Shown here: piece after piece, positions 36,346 through 49,653 of the stretch
Layout of the letters: each line of letters starts with the position of its first letter
Position numbering within the stretch: the first letter of the stretch is position 1
Position numbers and translations under genes: made by a program
Assembly: GCA_030549335.1 (NCBI GenBank)
Contig: CM060194.1
Coordinates: 57,564,547 to 57,628,546 of the forward strand
DNA length: 64,000 bases
From: Pontederia crassipes
Lineage: Eukaryota > Streptophyta > Magnoliopsida > Commelinales > Pontederiaceae
Reading direction: 5' to 3'
The notes under the pieces: model-generated
The model's database searches: none
What the model was told of the DNA's origin: nothing
The model's input: the letters and a program-made list of their open reading frames with translations, nothing else

Positions 36346-37437
36346 CCTCCTTTCAAGCATGACCTTGATTTCCAAGGTCCCATGACATGAACTGAAAAGA
36401 CAAATTTAATAACTTCAAGACAAGAGTTTTCTTCTTCTTCGGCTTGCATTTCTTTGAATTCGAGGACTGTCCCTTCTTTGCGGTCGATATCAAACCCGTG
36501 GCCTGAGTCTCTGCAGAATTTTCAGATGTCTTATGCCGAAGTTCACGAGTATGGAGACTCGATCTTACTTCTTCTAGACTTATAGTTTCCTTCCCAATAA
36601 TCATAGACCGAACGAAATTTTCATATGATGGTGAAAGCGAAACTAATAGAATTAGGACAGCATCTTCATACCCGATCTTAACATCGATATTTCTGAGTTC
36701 CATCAATAAAAAATTTAACTGATCAAGATGTTCTTTCAGAGGGGGTACCTTCTTGCATGAGGAGACAGAACAGACGTTGCTTCAACAGCAACTTGTTGGT
36801 GAGAGACTTCGTCATATACAGACTCTCGAGTCTCAACCACAGACCGACCGCCTTTTTTTCATCTGCGACCTCGATTATCACCTCATTCGCCAGACACAAT
36901 AGAATCATCGAGTGCGCCTTCTCCTCCTGTGCCGCCAAAGTTGCGAGGTCGATCTCCTTTTCTTTGTCCTTCGAGTCTTCCTCTTTTGATTTGTTCTTCG
37001 ACACGTTTGAGAGGGGCGCCCAGACTCCTTGTTGCTTCAGAAGCGCCCGCATCTTGATATACCACAATTCGAAACTATTCCTGCCGTTAAACTTCTCCAC
37101 GGTCATGTTGTGCGATGTCATCTCTCTGTTGATCGAGAATCGTTGACAAACCCTAAGGCTCTGATACAATTTGTTACGAAAAGAGGAAGAGAGGAATCGC
37201 ACGAAATACAGAAGAACACGAAGAGAAAAACGGCGTCGGCTCTTTGTTATGAAATAGATGGATCTCTGTCTAGACTCATAGGGAGTTTATATAGGCACTC
37301 CCTTTGACAGATAATAAGAATTACATACGGACTGAGACTCTAAATAAATCTCCTAAAAATAAGACACCTATCTCGTAATAAGAAAATAAATTAAATCTAA
37401 ATCACATACTGGGTTCAGATTCAAGGCATTATTAACA
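36346..37437 (-). mobile_element. Ty1/copia remnant: LTR plus gag, minus strand
   Basis: On the minus strand an LTR-like segment (37437-37172) is followed by a diverged primer-binding-site word, then a gag region with FNGRNSFELWYIKMRALLKQ and a lysine-rich tail ending in a decayed zinc-knuckle-like stretch. The style (VEKFNGRN.F.LW, then VADEKKAVGLWLRLESLYMT) is that of copia gag polyproteins of the Tnt1/Tork type. No protease, integrase or reverse transcriptase is seen further on and no second LTR was found, so only the 5' portion survives. Broken, with several interruptions. Confidence 0.75.
37172..37437 (-). repeat. 5' LTR of the minus-strand copia remnant
   Basis: 266 bp with canonical ends on the minus strand (starts tgttaataatgcc, ends cgtaaca). 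It contains a TATA-like word in gagtttatataggc (plus-strand text) near 37288-37301. Directly downstream on the minus strand is aattgtatcagag, a diverged form of the tRNA-Met primer-binding site. Confidence 0.7.
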
Positions 37438-37973
37438 ATCCTCAAGCCAATACTTCTTAATATTAATGCACAATGTGACTCAGAAATGAATTTTTTAAAG
37501 AAAAAGTCCCCTGATCCGTGGGACGACTGGATTTAAACCTAAATTAGCAACCGCTAAGTGTATGTTGTCTAGTAAATTCGCACAGATGCTTCAATTGTTG
37601 AAACTGGCAGCTATAGAAGCCTTGCGTTAATGGCCAACGAGGCCATTATCAATCGAGTGGTGGCGACTACTGCAGATAACTGAGCTTACGTTGACTTCAA
37701 AGTCTTGTCGCTTTAAATTGTTGATTGCTATTGTTATCCACAACTAAGGAGCAAACACTTATCCTTCTTAACCCTGCGCATCGATTGTTTAATACTGTCA
37801 TGCCCAATTCAAGTGTTAACACAATTCAATATTGTGCATTACTGTGTGCATGTCGACCTCTTTTAAAAAGTGTTGTGCATATATTCCATGCATGATTCGT
37901 CATCGTGGGTGCCTAACCCTTGAACTTGGTGGCAATGTGTTTGACAAAAGCCGTATAGTGGCATACATCTAAC

Positions 37974-37979
<6 letters not shown>

Positions 37980-38016
<37 letters not shown>
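37980..38016. repeat. (AT)n microsatellite
   Basis: About 18 uninterrupted AT units. Confidence 0.95.
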
Positions 38017-38020
<4 letters not shown>

Positions 38021-38210
38021 CAAAAAAATAATAATGATCTGGTCTTCGCTTGTCCAATTTACTTCCAAGGATTACGGCCCCTTTACTCTATTTTTTAGAG
38101 ATACTACAACATTGTAAAAATAACATGATTTTGGAACTACAAGAAAATATTAATTGATCGAAAATATATGAATACGTCTTATTTACTTGACATCTACTGA
38201 AACTAGGAGA

Positions 38211-38211
<1 letters not shown>

Positions 38212-38252
<41 letters not shown>
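38212..38252. repeat. (AT)n microsatellite
   Basis: About 20 AT units, giving the tyrosine/isoleucine-repeat ORF on the minus strand, which is not a gene. Confidence 0.95.
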
Positions 38253-38260
<8 letters not shown>

Positions 38261-41014
38261 GTAAATACATATTCGAAGTCCTGTTAGAAGTCTTTTAGCT
38301 TATCAAGCAAATAAAAGAAAAAGACGACGACCCAAAAAGGGTACCTGACATCAATTATACAATCCAAGCCTTAAGTCCATGTCTCAAGCGCATCATTACT
38401 GCAACAATCCAAGCGATAGCATCCAGTTATGTCCATTTCCTGCTCCCAACTCCTATCCACAGGAGTTTGTTGTCTAGTGCTGTCATCCCCACTTGAGAGT
38501 GATGACACACATCAATTGGTATAATGCATAAATCTCGCAAAAATTTGTTTGTGTATGGTCTTGCTTCCTTCTTGCCTTTTTTATTTTGCCCTATGTCACT
38601 CCACCAAAGCATTGTGGGCTCTTCAAGTAATTGAATGTTAGCCAACCGTTCTAATAGCTCCGAATCAATCACGTATATATGACATCTCAGCTGGAAACGA
38701 TTCGGGAACATCAAATGATAATTTGTTGATGAATTAGTATTTCCAAATTGAACTTACTTAATTACGTAAGTTAGAAAATTGGTTTAATAATTAGGCCGAA
38801 AGCATGCACATAAATGCAGCATCTAGATTGTGGTTCGAGAAATGAGGAGAAAGAAAAAAAGTGAATTACATGTACAAGCGATGTTTGTGTCGGAGGAAAT
38901 TATTAAGTTCTTTTCTACTTTTTCTTTCCATTTGTTTTTTTACACTTTTTAGTTGTTCACAAACTTCTAAGCTGTCGGATGTATGACCTCTAAAACGATC
39001 GCACACCAACAAAAGCTCAAAAAGAACTTGTAGTTATGCTAAGAAAAAAAAGAATAGTCGTATTTACTACATGTACTTGCGCCATTGCTCCGTTATTTTA
39101 TTGTAATGATATATAGCAGATTTATACAATTCGGCCTAACATGTTTTCACTTTTCACAGTGCATGCCATGCCTATTAATTAGTGCTTGTGTAGTCTTCCA
39201 GTTAATTAATTATTGACTTTATGACCTGTACGATTAATGAATTCGCTGCATATTTCCCAAAGCTATTTAATTAATCCATCGCATTAATTTGCCAGGGAAC
39301 CTTCGTTGACGTCCTGCGATGCGAACCCTGTCAGATCGTGATCCAAGAAAGCCCCAGGACATGAAAGAATGATGTCGCATTCCATACAACGACGAGACGA
39401 GCGAAAGCGGTCGGAATCCATGGTCCTTCTTGCCGTGCCATTTGCCCGACATCATGAAGGAAACAGTGCACCGATAAAGACGCCACAACTACGCCCCTCA
39501 ATGGCCATGCATCATGCATGAGGGACGGAAGAAGGAAAAGATGAGAGTACTGTCCTGATGAGAGAGAGAGGAATCCCCTTCTTTAAGAATTATAATATTT
39601 AATTAAACCAAGGATCCCAAAGATCAGCAAAAGTGGCGGAGAAGATAACTAGCTAGTTGAGCATGCACGTTCAGAGGCCACGAGCACAGATGCCTGCCTT
39701 TACGAGAAGAAGCCAAGGAAAGTGACATCCAGGGACTAGAGAACAAAAATGGTGTCAAAATTTAGCAACCATCACATCCATGTGCACATAGGCGAATATG
39801 TCACTCATCTACTATGGCTCATGGATGGGAGGAAGGGGAGGAGGACGGTTCCACGGCTGCAGAGTTGGACGGACGTCTGGCACACTTCGAAGAGATCGGA
39901 TCTGTGTCCCAACTTTTAGACCTCTGAAGTGGAAGCTTACAAAACTGTCGCAGCCATTCATGCTGTACAGTGGGGGAGCATCCTGATGCCTACCCATCAG
40001 TAACAATAACATGCAGCGCCATGTTGAAAATAACAGTGCAGGCGCCATCCCAAACATGCCGACGTCCGTTCACCGATCGATGCATCGATACGTTAATTTG
40101 CTGTTGCGCCTTTGCATGGATTTATCTGGCAATTTGCCACTGCAAACAGCCATCTCCTCATTTTTTTCCTCTTTTTCTATCCTTGTCTTCAGGGAACAAT
40201 GAATGAGTTGTTTCTCTTTTTCGTAGTGAATTATGAGCCTGGAATCCATGTGACTTTCGAACGATGGTATACTGAACCTACATGACAACATCGCCGTGGA
40301 TTCCGGGCGAGGGCATGAAGAGTAGGATCACAGACATGAGACAACCATCCACTCTCAGGGGCCACTGGCCGAGCAGATATCACATGGCACTGAGCCATCA
40401 CCACATTTACCATGGGCAGCAGAACAAAAAAGCCCGTCTATTTAACCGCTGTATAATTTGTATTCGTTCTATCATCTTGGATCAAATTAAATTATTGACC
40501 GCAGTGATGCTTGTTTTTGTTCAGTTTACTAATGAAAGGTAGCCTACTATTAGTCACAAACGCTCGATCGTCTCTTCACCAGTTTGCAAGAGACTATTGC
40601 TAGTTAGAACTTAAAAGTAAGACCACAATATTTGCTTAAGTTTTAAGATAATGTAGTGAAAAACAAATTGCTTAAGATAATGCAGCTTGCATAAAACGTG
40701 GGACACTGTGATTCAAGAAACTCCGGTGTTTATGCCTCGAAACATTGATAGCTATGCAAACAAATATTGAAGGACTATGTTTAAAGGGACTGAGATTTGC
40801 TCTCTTCTTTTTTTTTCTTTTCATTGTCGAATAAGTTGTGTCGTTTCATGATTATTATATATGAATACAACTTCATAAGAAATTTTATGTATATAAAAAT
40901 CAAACTTGGCATCTATTTAATCAATAAAAAGATTACTACTCTACCCAAGCTTTGTTGGTTGAGATTTGATCATCTTAATAAATGGTAATGATCAAGAAAG
41001 ATATCTCGAACATG

Positions 41015-41019
41015 CATAT

Positions 41020-41053
<34 letters not shown>

Positions 41054-41066
41054 ATATATATATATT
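41015..41066. repeat. (AT)n microsatellite, interrupted
   Basis: Two AT runs separated by a short 'acatatac' interruption. Confidence 0.9.
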
Positions 41067-41410
41067 GTCGAACGAACCGCACTCCTTCGTATACGTCAGG
41101 AGTCCATTGATGAAAAGGGACTAGGGAAAGCTTGAATCCAATTCATACAGTGATAGATATAAGCGCAATTGAAATTCCTGAGGAGTTATACATTTGTGTA
41201 TTGATAAGACCATTCACTATGTATATATATATATATGCATGCCCGAGATAACTTGTAACATAGCTCTACCCTCATTATCAGCTCAAAAGATGGAGAATAA
41301 GTTGGCGTTTGAAACTTATATATGTTGGATGACACCATTGACACAAAAAGAAAAAATAGTACCTTTTTCTTACCATTTTATTTTGTGTTTCTATTAAATA
41401 ATGTATTTAG

Positions 41411-42184
<774 letters not shown>

Positions 42185-44014
42185 ATGAGTTAATAAATAT
42201 TGTTATTGACTTGAAGGAGGTACGTAGTATAAGTGTATAACTCGCGAATGCTCTTTTAAGGGATGTTTAGTATGAGAACAAAATTAATAGGAATTATATG
42301 GAATATTCCTTTTTTTGTTCTTTTCAGGATAACAAAAGTGAAAAATGTTCATACAACAAAAGATAAATAGTGTTTGGATACATAAAGAGCATGAAATTAT
42401 ATATTTTATTACTTAATGCTATGTAATTATTTAATAATTAATTAAAAAATATTAATGATAAAAATTCTAATACTTGAGTGAAATAAAATAGATAATTTTA
42501 ATAAAATAATAAATACTAATATTAAAATAATTTTATTTATTTAAAGAAATAATTATTTTAGAATTAATTGGTCTAGTTTGTTTGAATCCTAAAAATATTA
42601 TATAATTAAATAATTATTATTTTATATTAATTAAATAATAAATTAATCATGAATTTATATTTCTCATTGTTAGAATTTAAGTATCATTTATTTATAGTGT
42701 ATTTTTCTACAAAACTTAATAAATATAAAATATAATTAATTATGTGCAATTATTAATATCAAATAATAAAAAAAGGATGAACAAAATAATATATTCTTAT
42801 TTTAAGAACAAAACTTAATGGTTTTTATAGTTTTCAAGATGGTTTTAATTGTTTGAAAATTTGACAACAATAGATTGTTCATGGAATATTTGGATGCAAA
42901 ATTAAGAACAAGCACCTTGTTAAATAGATATGGTGATGTGAAGTGTCTTCAGTGACGACAAGCATGGATATATAATTGTTTTATCTTTATTTTATAATTG
43001 ATTATCTATTTTTATTTAAAGTTGGGAACTTACACTCTATTGTTACTAAGTTTGGACTTGTAATATTACACTTTAGTATTATATGTTTAAAATATCAATT
43101 GGCAAAACAATTATTCAGAAAATTAAATAACGCACGTTTTTGCAGCGTGAATGCCGATCCAATGTTTCTGCTCTACAATAATATATATTTGGAATAAATG
43201 CTCCTCTTGAACCAGCATTTTGAACAAAATTATTGTATTAATTTATGGATTATTCACATATATATATATGGAATTTTTTAAGAGATATGATAAAAAAATA
43301 TGTTGTTTCAAATTGCACATTAAAGTGGAATAACAACTTTAGGATCAAGTTCGAGACTTCCCAATTGAGATAAGATTGTTTTTTTATAAATAAATAAAAC
43401 AATTGAAAATATGTTTTGACCAATGAAAAAAGATGAATAAAGTCAATAGAAAGTAGCAACTGTTGTGGAAGATGAAGGACATGACCAGTCTTTTGAGGAG
43501 GCCGCATCTAGTTCCCTATTCCTCTTGAATCCTCATAGTCTTATGATCTTATTGGCTACACAAATAGTGCAACTGCCAGTTGGTCAATAGTCAACTACTT
43601 ATCTGTTTTCCACCTCGCACTCACATTCTCCTATAGAGTACTCGATTTTTTGAGCTTTGAAACGAAGGCATCATGCAGGCTTATCTCTTCACTTAAGTTG
43701 TGGGGGATGTGAAGAGATATTTATATCCCATCTCTAGATCCATCCATGTGTATTATAATGTATCATTCCGTGCAAAACAAGTGCTCTACATGTCTTTTTT
43801 AGTCTGACTCTCTTCCGGGTGCACATCTGAATGAGAACAATATAAATAAAACCTGATCAATTTTGAAAATTGAATATGATATTATTAGCACTACCCAAGT
43901 ATCCGATTGTGTCTTGGTTTGCCCTACATGTATTTGACCACCAAGCACAGTAACTTTATCCTCCATTGGTGCACCCACTCGAAGGATGTCAACGGATCCC
44001 TAGTATCCATGAGC
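42185..44014. other. Intergenic AT-rich DNA
   Basis: No coding domain recognised. The stretch 42260-42930 has words at both ends (gggatgtttagtatgagaac ... aagaacaagcacc) that might be degenerate inverted ends of another MITE, but the match is too weak to call. Confidence 0.5.
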
Positions 44015-44025
44015 CATCAGATGTT

Positions 44026-44855
44026 TTTTTTCAAAAAAAAGCTTTTATGTATTTATTAAGTAATTGCTCCATTGGAGTCATCGTACAAAATATGGGTCAC
44101 ACTCGGAGGGGGGTTGTCTAAGACCAAAAGAAACAAGGTAGTCAGCGGCTTGATTCTTATTTCTGGAGCAATGCTTGACTTCCACAGCCTGCACCCAATT
44201 TAGCAGGTGCCATATATCATGAATGATTCCTTTTATGCTACAAGGGTACTTTTCTTTGTGCGTAACAATTTTAATCAGAGATAGTGAGTCTGAGTAGATG
44301 AGAATATGGGTCAGCGACCTATGGGCGCACACCTCTAGGCCAGTCAACATTTCACGCGCTTCGATTTCCAGCACAATCTCAGAAAAAATGCTTGATGCCT
44401 CTGCAAAAATAAGTGTACCAGTGTGAGTGCATAACATTAATTAAATCAAAACCTCCCATCCCACCCCCAACCGAGAGGAAGTCATCTGACTGGAGTATCA
44501 GTCAGGAAGGAGGGGGCCCTCCCATCGGACTCGAAGAGGACCTTGAGGGTGTGATGGTGGTGCCTCAAGAGCGTGGGAGTCATAATAGTTATGAAAATCA
44601 GTCAATGCTCTTTCCCATGCTATCCCACGATTGCGTGCTTGGATCTAAAATAAGTAGTATTCTTCGAATTCCAGAGCTTCCGGAGGCAATAAGAGGAAAG
44701 GGATTGGATGACCTGAAGTGACTGGAAGTTCATTCCAACACTTTCGTTAACCCACGAGCTAATGTGCCAAGAATCGGTAAAATGAAAGAAGATGTTGAGC
44801 TTATGTTGGAAGAGTTGCCAAAGCTGCGAACGAAAAATTTAAAAAACAAATGGGT
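44026..44855 (-). mobile_element. 5'-truncated LINE (L1-type) with RNase H domain
   Basis: The 11-mer catcagatgtt flanks the segment (44015-44025 and 44856-44866). On the minus strand the element ends in a short A-run against the duplication, as expected for target-primed reverse transcription. The minus-strand frame at 44437-44078 encodes a C-terminal RNase H domain: EIVLEIEAREMLTGLEVCAH, then ILIYSDSLSLIKIV, then GIIHDIWHLLNWVQAVEVKH, then NQAADYLVSFG. The acidic residues of the RNase H core (E in EAREM, D in YSDS, D in AADY) are visible. Upstream sequence (44800-44440) is the preceding linker with interruptions. Most of the reverse transcriptase is missing, so this is a dead, 5'-truncated copy of about 830 bp. 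Confidence 0.8.
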
Positions 44856-44866
44856 CATCAGATGTT

Positions 44867-47800
44867 AATGCCCGAACCCCAACCCTCCAAGAAGTAGATG
44901 ATGGTAAGAGTCAGTCAACGTGTTTTGCCTTGCGTGCACGCGTCGAAGATTTGCACATATCACATGCAACGTTACTTACGTTCCACCAAAATAAACGCAA
45001 CATAGTAAAAAAAATGTCAACGATAAGTAAGAATATATGCTAAAGATGAGCCAAGAAATTAAAGTTAAATTGGATAATAAATTAAATTTCAGTAAGAAAT
45101 CAAATTGATACAATAGTCGGTCTTAATTAACTAGAGGTTCTTCTAAAATATTATTAGCACAAAACAAATGGAATTCAAATGAAACTGAAACAATGATGTG
45201 AGATTCTAACGTACATTCATATATAGACACATTCATATATAGACATATAAAATTTATTACACAGACAGCTTCGGCCGCATGCAATTATATGTGTAGCTGA
45301 TTTTAGCTTGAACATGCACAGATTTATTGATCGATTGTTGTGCTTGCCTTTTGTTGGCAAGCATTAGTGTTCACGTCCGAACAAGATCGACCAGGATAAT
45401 GTCGTCTCGAGAAGACTCCAAACGTGTGGGGTTGTCACCACTAGGTGTCTACGAGGACCACCAATATATTCACATAGGGGATAAGGACGTCTGTGTTACT
45501 ACACATTGCATTTTACAAAATTCAGATTAGTTCATTTGCTATTGACTTCTGTGTTTTACATTTTATTTTCTCTCTAACTTGCAGCTTTTTAGTTTAGTTA
45601 TGTGATGCAAGAATCAAATGATCTGACGAAGTCTCGAGCATCATTATAAGTTTTCCCACCACTATCATTTTGGGTGTAGAACAAAAACATGTCATATATG
45701 TATGATGACCATTGACTGAGAGTACTGCTGCACTTTTTCTTTTCTTCTTTGGCCCCAACGACAAATCTTTCTGCTCTACTACGTACTGCTAGCAGAGCGA
45801 GTGACAAAAGTTTCTTCTCGTGTAATGAGTGTTATAACATTTGCATTTTTCTTGTCTAAAGATTCCAACTCTAAAATTATAGGCCCTAATAACAACTTTT
45901 TTCCATTCACCAGAATTACTAATTACTTTAAAAGGTGTGATCTCACCATGTTGCATTGCTTCCAAGAGGTTCCTTATAACCATTATATAGGAAACTTTAA
46001 TATCGGGAAAAAATTATATAGGAAACTTTAGAACCCTAATTTATCCATGGAAACCAGGTCTTTAAGTACAAATTATATGAACAAAAGTACTCAAGAGTTC
46101 GCATCATGATTTCGTAATGTATGATAATTTTAAAAAAACGTTATATAAGGTGTCAAGATAAGAGGAGAAAGAAAGCCTGAAAGGGAGTTTTTGAGTGGAC
46201 ATTTGGCCATGACCATCACAGTGCGTGCAAAGCTTCTATGAACCTTTTAGCCCCTCTAATCTCAGCACCATGACTCGAAATGTTTGATTGGACGTTTGTG
46301 TTGCATTGGGTCTTCTCCCTCATCGATTTGCTGTTTAAAATTGCTCCACTGATGCAACATGTAAAGGGTGTTGGGTGCAGTATTAACTTGGCCCACATTA
46401 CTTCTATTCATTACCCTTTGTTTTGCTTCCTATATATTTCTAATTACAAGGGCAAGCGGGTGCGGTCTTCAGCCTTGATCCAGTGAACCTTTTCTTTTCA
46501 TTTGCTGTCAGTGTTCTATCATTTCCATATGACTCACAGGTCACATATGATTGGGGTCACTACCTTATGGCCGAGATCATGTCCACCAAAATGTACGTAC
46601 TTTATATTATATATATGGACAAGGTTAAATAAATTTCGTACTTGTATATATACCAAAATTTAACTCAAGAGACGAGTTAAATTGACAGCCGATATACATA
46701 GTTTGGAATGTTCTTGTTGGTAGAGGGGTATTAATTATTACAGATGTTCAGCAAAACAGAAAATAATCATATGCATTTTACCATTTAACAATTTTTCTGA
46801 CAGAAACGAAAGTAAAAAGACGTCATGAGCATCCGATACCAACTACGAGAATATATAGATCCACACAGTCAGTCTAGACTTCAGGAACTCCAATATTAAT
46901 CTTTAGCAGGTTGGAGGGATCGATCCCTCGAGGTTTGTATGCAATTTTACCGATCACATATATACGTGAGAAGTAATGCTACATCAAAGGAGATGTATAT
47001 AAGATGAACACAACGGAGTTAGAATTCAAGATATATTATATATATCACATTAGCTACCAGTAAAGTTGGATTAAGTAGTAGGGCAAATAACTGTTTGGAC
47101 ACTACAATTAACAACATAAATACATTAAGCTTTACCTTTGGACGCTAGAATTAAGGACATGAATACATTAAACTTTCTCTTACACATTTTATTTTCTCTC
47201 TCCAATCTCTATTCTGCTTCCTTCTGTTCTTTTGGTGAGCAGTAGAAGATAAAGTTACATCAAAAGGAAACCTAATTCGCACCCTTACAAAATGAATTCC
47301 GAGGAAGGAATCCTCATGGCTTTCGCCATGGGACAAGTACCAATCAAATGCTCTCGCCAAAACTGGGTCTGCATGGCTAAAATGTTCGTGACATAACTGC
47401 GGTTCTTCTTGCTGGTATGGAGGGCTTTCCCCCGTTGTCTGCGATGCAATTGGAATAACTTGTTGCTTGGATCCATGTGTTTGCCTATAAAGGACACTGC
47501 CACAAGGAGTTGCTTCCATAAATTAAATTCAGAAGCTGTTGGGTTGGGTCCTAGTTATCTGAGTACACACCTGTGGGAGAGAGGCAAAGGGGTCCAAGCA
47601 AACAAATAGACCTCTCCACAAGAAGAAACTTAATAATAAGCTTTTTTCCTATGATTAAAATATTATATATATATTATATGTAATTCATATGTCTATACCA
47701 GTGTGTTAAGATCTCTGTTGGACATCAGACTAGTTGGCAAAAAAACAGGTGATGCACGATTTAGTGCTAAAAGCTCTCCACTTTTCTGGTATATGTACAT

Positions 47801-49650
47801 GGCTGAAGGGACAAATCAGGGTGTACATATTTTATCGTAACTGAGGAATGTGAGATTAAAAAGTAGTTAATTCCAGCATTTTTCTGTTTAAAATACTATC
47901 AAACTTTTTGCTGAAATCTTCCTTTAAGCCAAAAAATCATACTACAATATTTTCAACAAAAAGTGTTCTAATGATATTCCCTTTAGGGGTTACTTTTTAT
48001 ATGTTTAATTTAATATAAAAGAATAGTTATCTTTTGTTCTGGACTAATTATAAAAGGGATATGCTGGTATTAATTAAAACAAGAAGATGAATTCAAGGAA
48101 AAAAAAAACTCTAACATCGATAACAACAATATGAAATGAAAACAGAAATCTTCCTTTAAGCCTAACAAAATATTTAGCTTCATCCAAAAGAAACATTTTA
48201 TGCCTCTTACAACCGGATTAAGGAAATGAGAAGGAGAGGACAGCAATGCATGCAGTTTGAGAGATATAATAGGATTTCTGCATTAAAACTTAGACGACAA
48301 AGAACACTAATATTGAATGAAGGTTGTTCAAAACAATCATTAAATCGGAACCATGATTTATTTATAAGTTAACATTTAGTAGGTTATGGGTCTTATTACG
48401 TGTACTCATAAATCATTCCATGTTACTTTGTTTTTTTATATTACTATAATTAAATAAATAAATTCATTCTAATACTATAGTTAATCTTAATGTATGTTAA
48501 GGTAAAGTTGAAACTGTTTTTTTTTTTTGTCCTAATAGGAAGTAATGAAGAAATCTAAATTTTATAATGTAGTATATGGTAGCAAAGGAAACAAGGGCAT
48601 GTGGAGTGTGGGAATTAAAGAATACAAACATCTGTGTTTTAGGGGCTGGAATAAAACCCCAAGAACACGTACCGGAGCCGCAGGTGATACTTACTGAGAA
48701 AGAAAAAAAAATATTTATGCAATTAACTATTAATTACTTAATTGATCAAATATTTTTTGTAACTTAATTGATCAAATATTATATATATATATATATATAT
48801 ATATCTATTAAACTTAGCATTATTTTACCGGGACGAAGCACTTGCCGGTTGTTCCATCAACAGTACAAGCGCGCATCTAACCGTCAGTGTAATAGGTCTA
48901 CCGACTTTTGCCGGTCAAATTGGATTATGTAACTATTCCAATTTTACCATTCTGTCAAATTTATCCTCCAACTTTATTTCAACTTATCATCTAATTTATG
49001 TTTTTATAATAAACTATCTATTATTGTAAGATAAGAAGTAATATGATGATAAAGCATGCTGGCTGGAAAGCAAGCCACCTCAATTTTCACAAAATTATGA
49101 AAATAAAAAATAAATATAAAGTGCAATGTTTTAATACTCGAATTCCTTCAATAATCTATATAATTAAAATGCTACTGTATTTAATTTGTTGTCTTAATCA
49201 AAATGACTTGATTATAGGTAGTGACCCAATAGTTATTTAGTAACCAACATTTTGTAGGTAAAATGACAAATTTTGATATAAAAAAAAGTTACTAGGTACT
49301 ACATTATATTAAAGGAAATAAAATAATAAATTTGAAAAAAAAACAAAAAATTGGAGTGTAACATGAAAAATACTCTTGAACGTTAGACGTACAATTAAGG
49401 CCTTACAATATTTTTTATAAAATTATGTGAAATACATGATAAAAAAAGCGATTTTGTTTCTTAACATAATTATTGGAAGTTAGACAGCTGCAAAAATGTG
49501 TGTTTGTTGAATTAAAAAGATGGATGTCATTTATAAAGTTCGATGTTGTGAGCAACTATCTGCCAGTGAAGCAATATATTCTTAATGAACTTGGATTCAA
49601 CATACTAAAATTCCAGGGACAATAATAATCATAGTAATTATGGGGGGCCA
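44867..49650. other. Intergenic DNA without a recognised gene
   Basis: Only short ORFs without domains, including a 122-codon minus-strand frame at 47151-47519 that matches nothing I recognise and is overlapped by another frame on the same strand. Small features: a perfect 10-bp inverted repeat at 46657-46683, a 19-bp direct repeat at 48736-48754 and 48762-48780, and an AT tract near 48780-48804. Confidence 0.5.
46657..46683. repeat. Perfect 10-bp inverted repeat
   Basis: aatttaactc and gagttaaatt flank a 7-base loop. Too short and AT-rich to assign a role. Confidence 0.7.
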
Positions 49651-49653
49651 GGG

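Larger units (their letters stand above)
37438..41410. other. Intergenic DNA with (AT)n tracts, no gene recognised
   Basis: Contains three long AT dinucleotide tracts. Overlapping sense and antisense ORFs occur at about 38427-38714, 39267-39519 and 39800-40540; none has a recognisable domain, and the opposite strands are open at the same places. The part 39270-40430 has balanced composition and could be unique DNA or an unrecognised non-coding transcript. Confidence 0.5.

Noticed and set aside
38427-38714. 95-codon minus-strand ORF
   Set aside because: The composition looks protein-like but I recognise no family and see no splice or promoter support.
42260-42930. Possible further MITE
   Set aside because: The supposed inverted ends match too weakly and no target duplication was found.
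47151-47519. 122-codon minus-strand ORF
   Set aside because: No known domain, overlapped by another frame on the same strand; not enough to call a gene.
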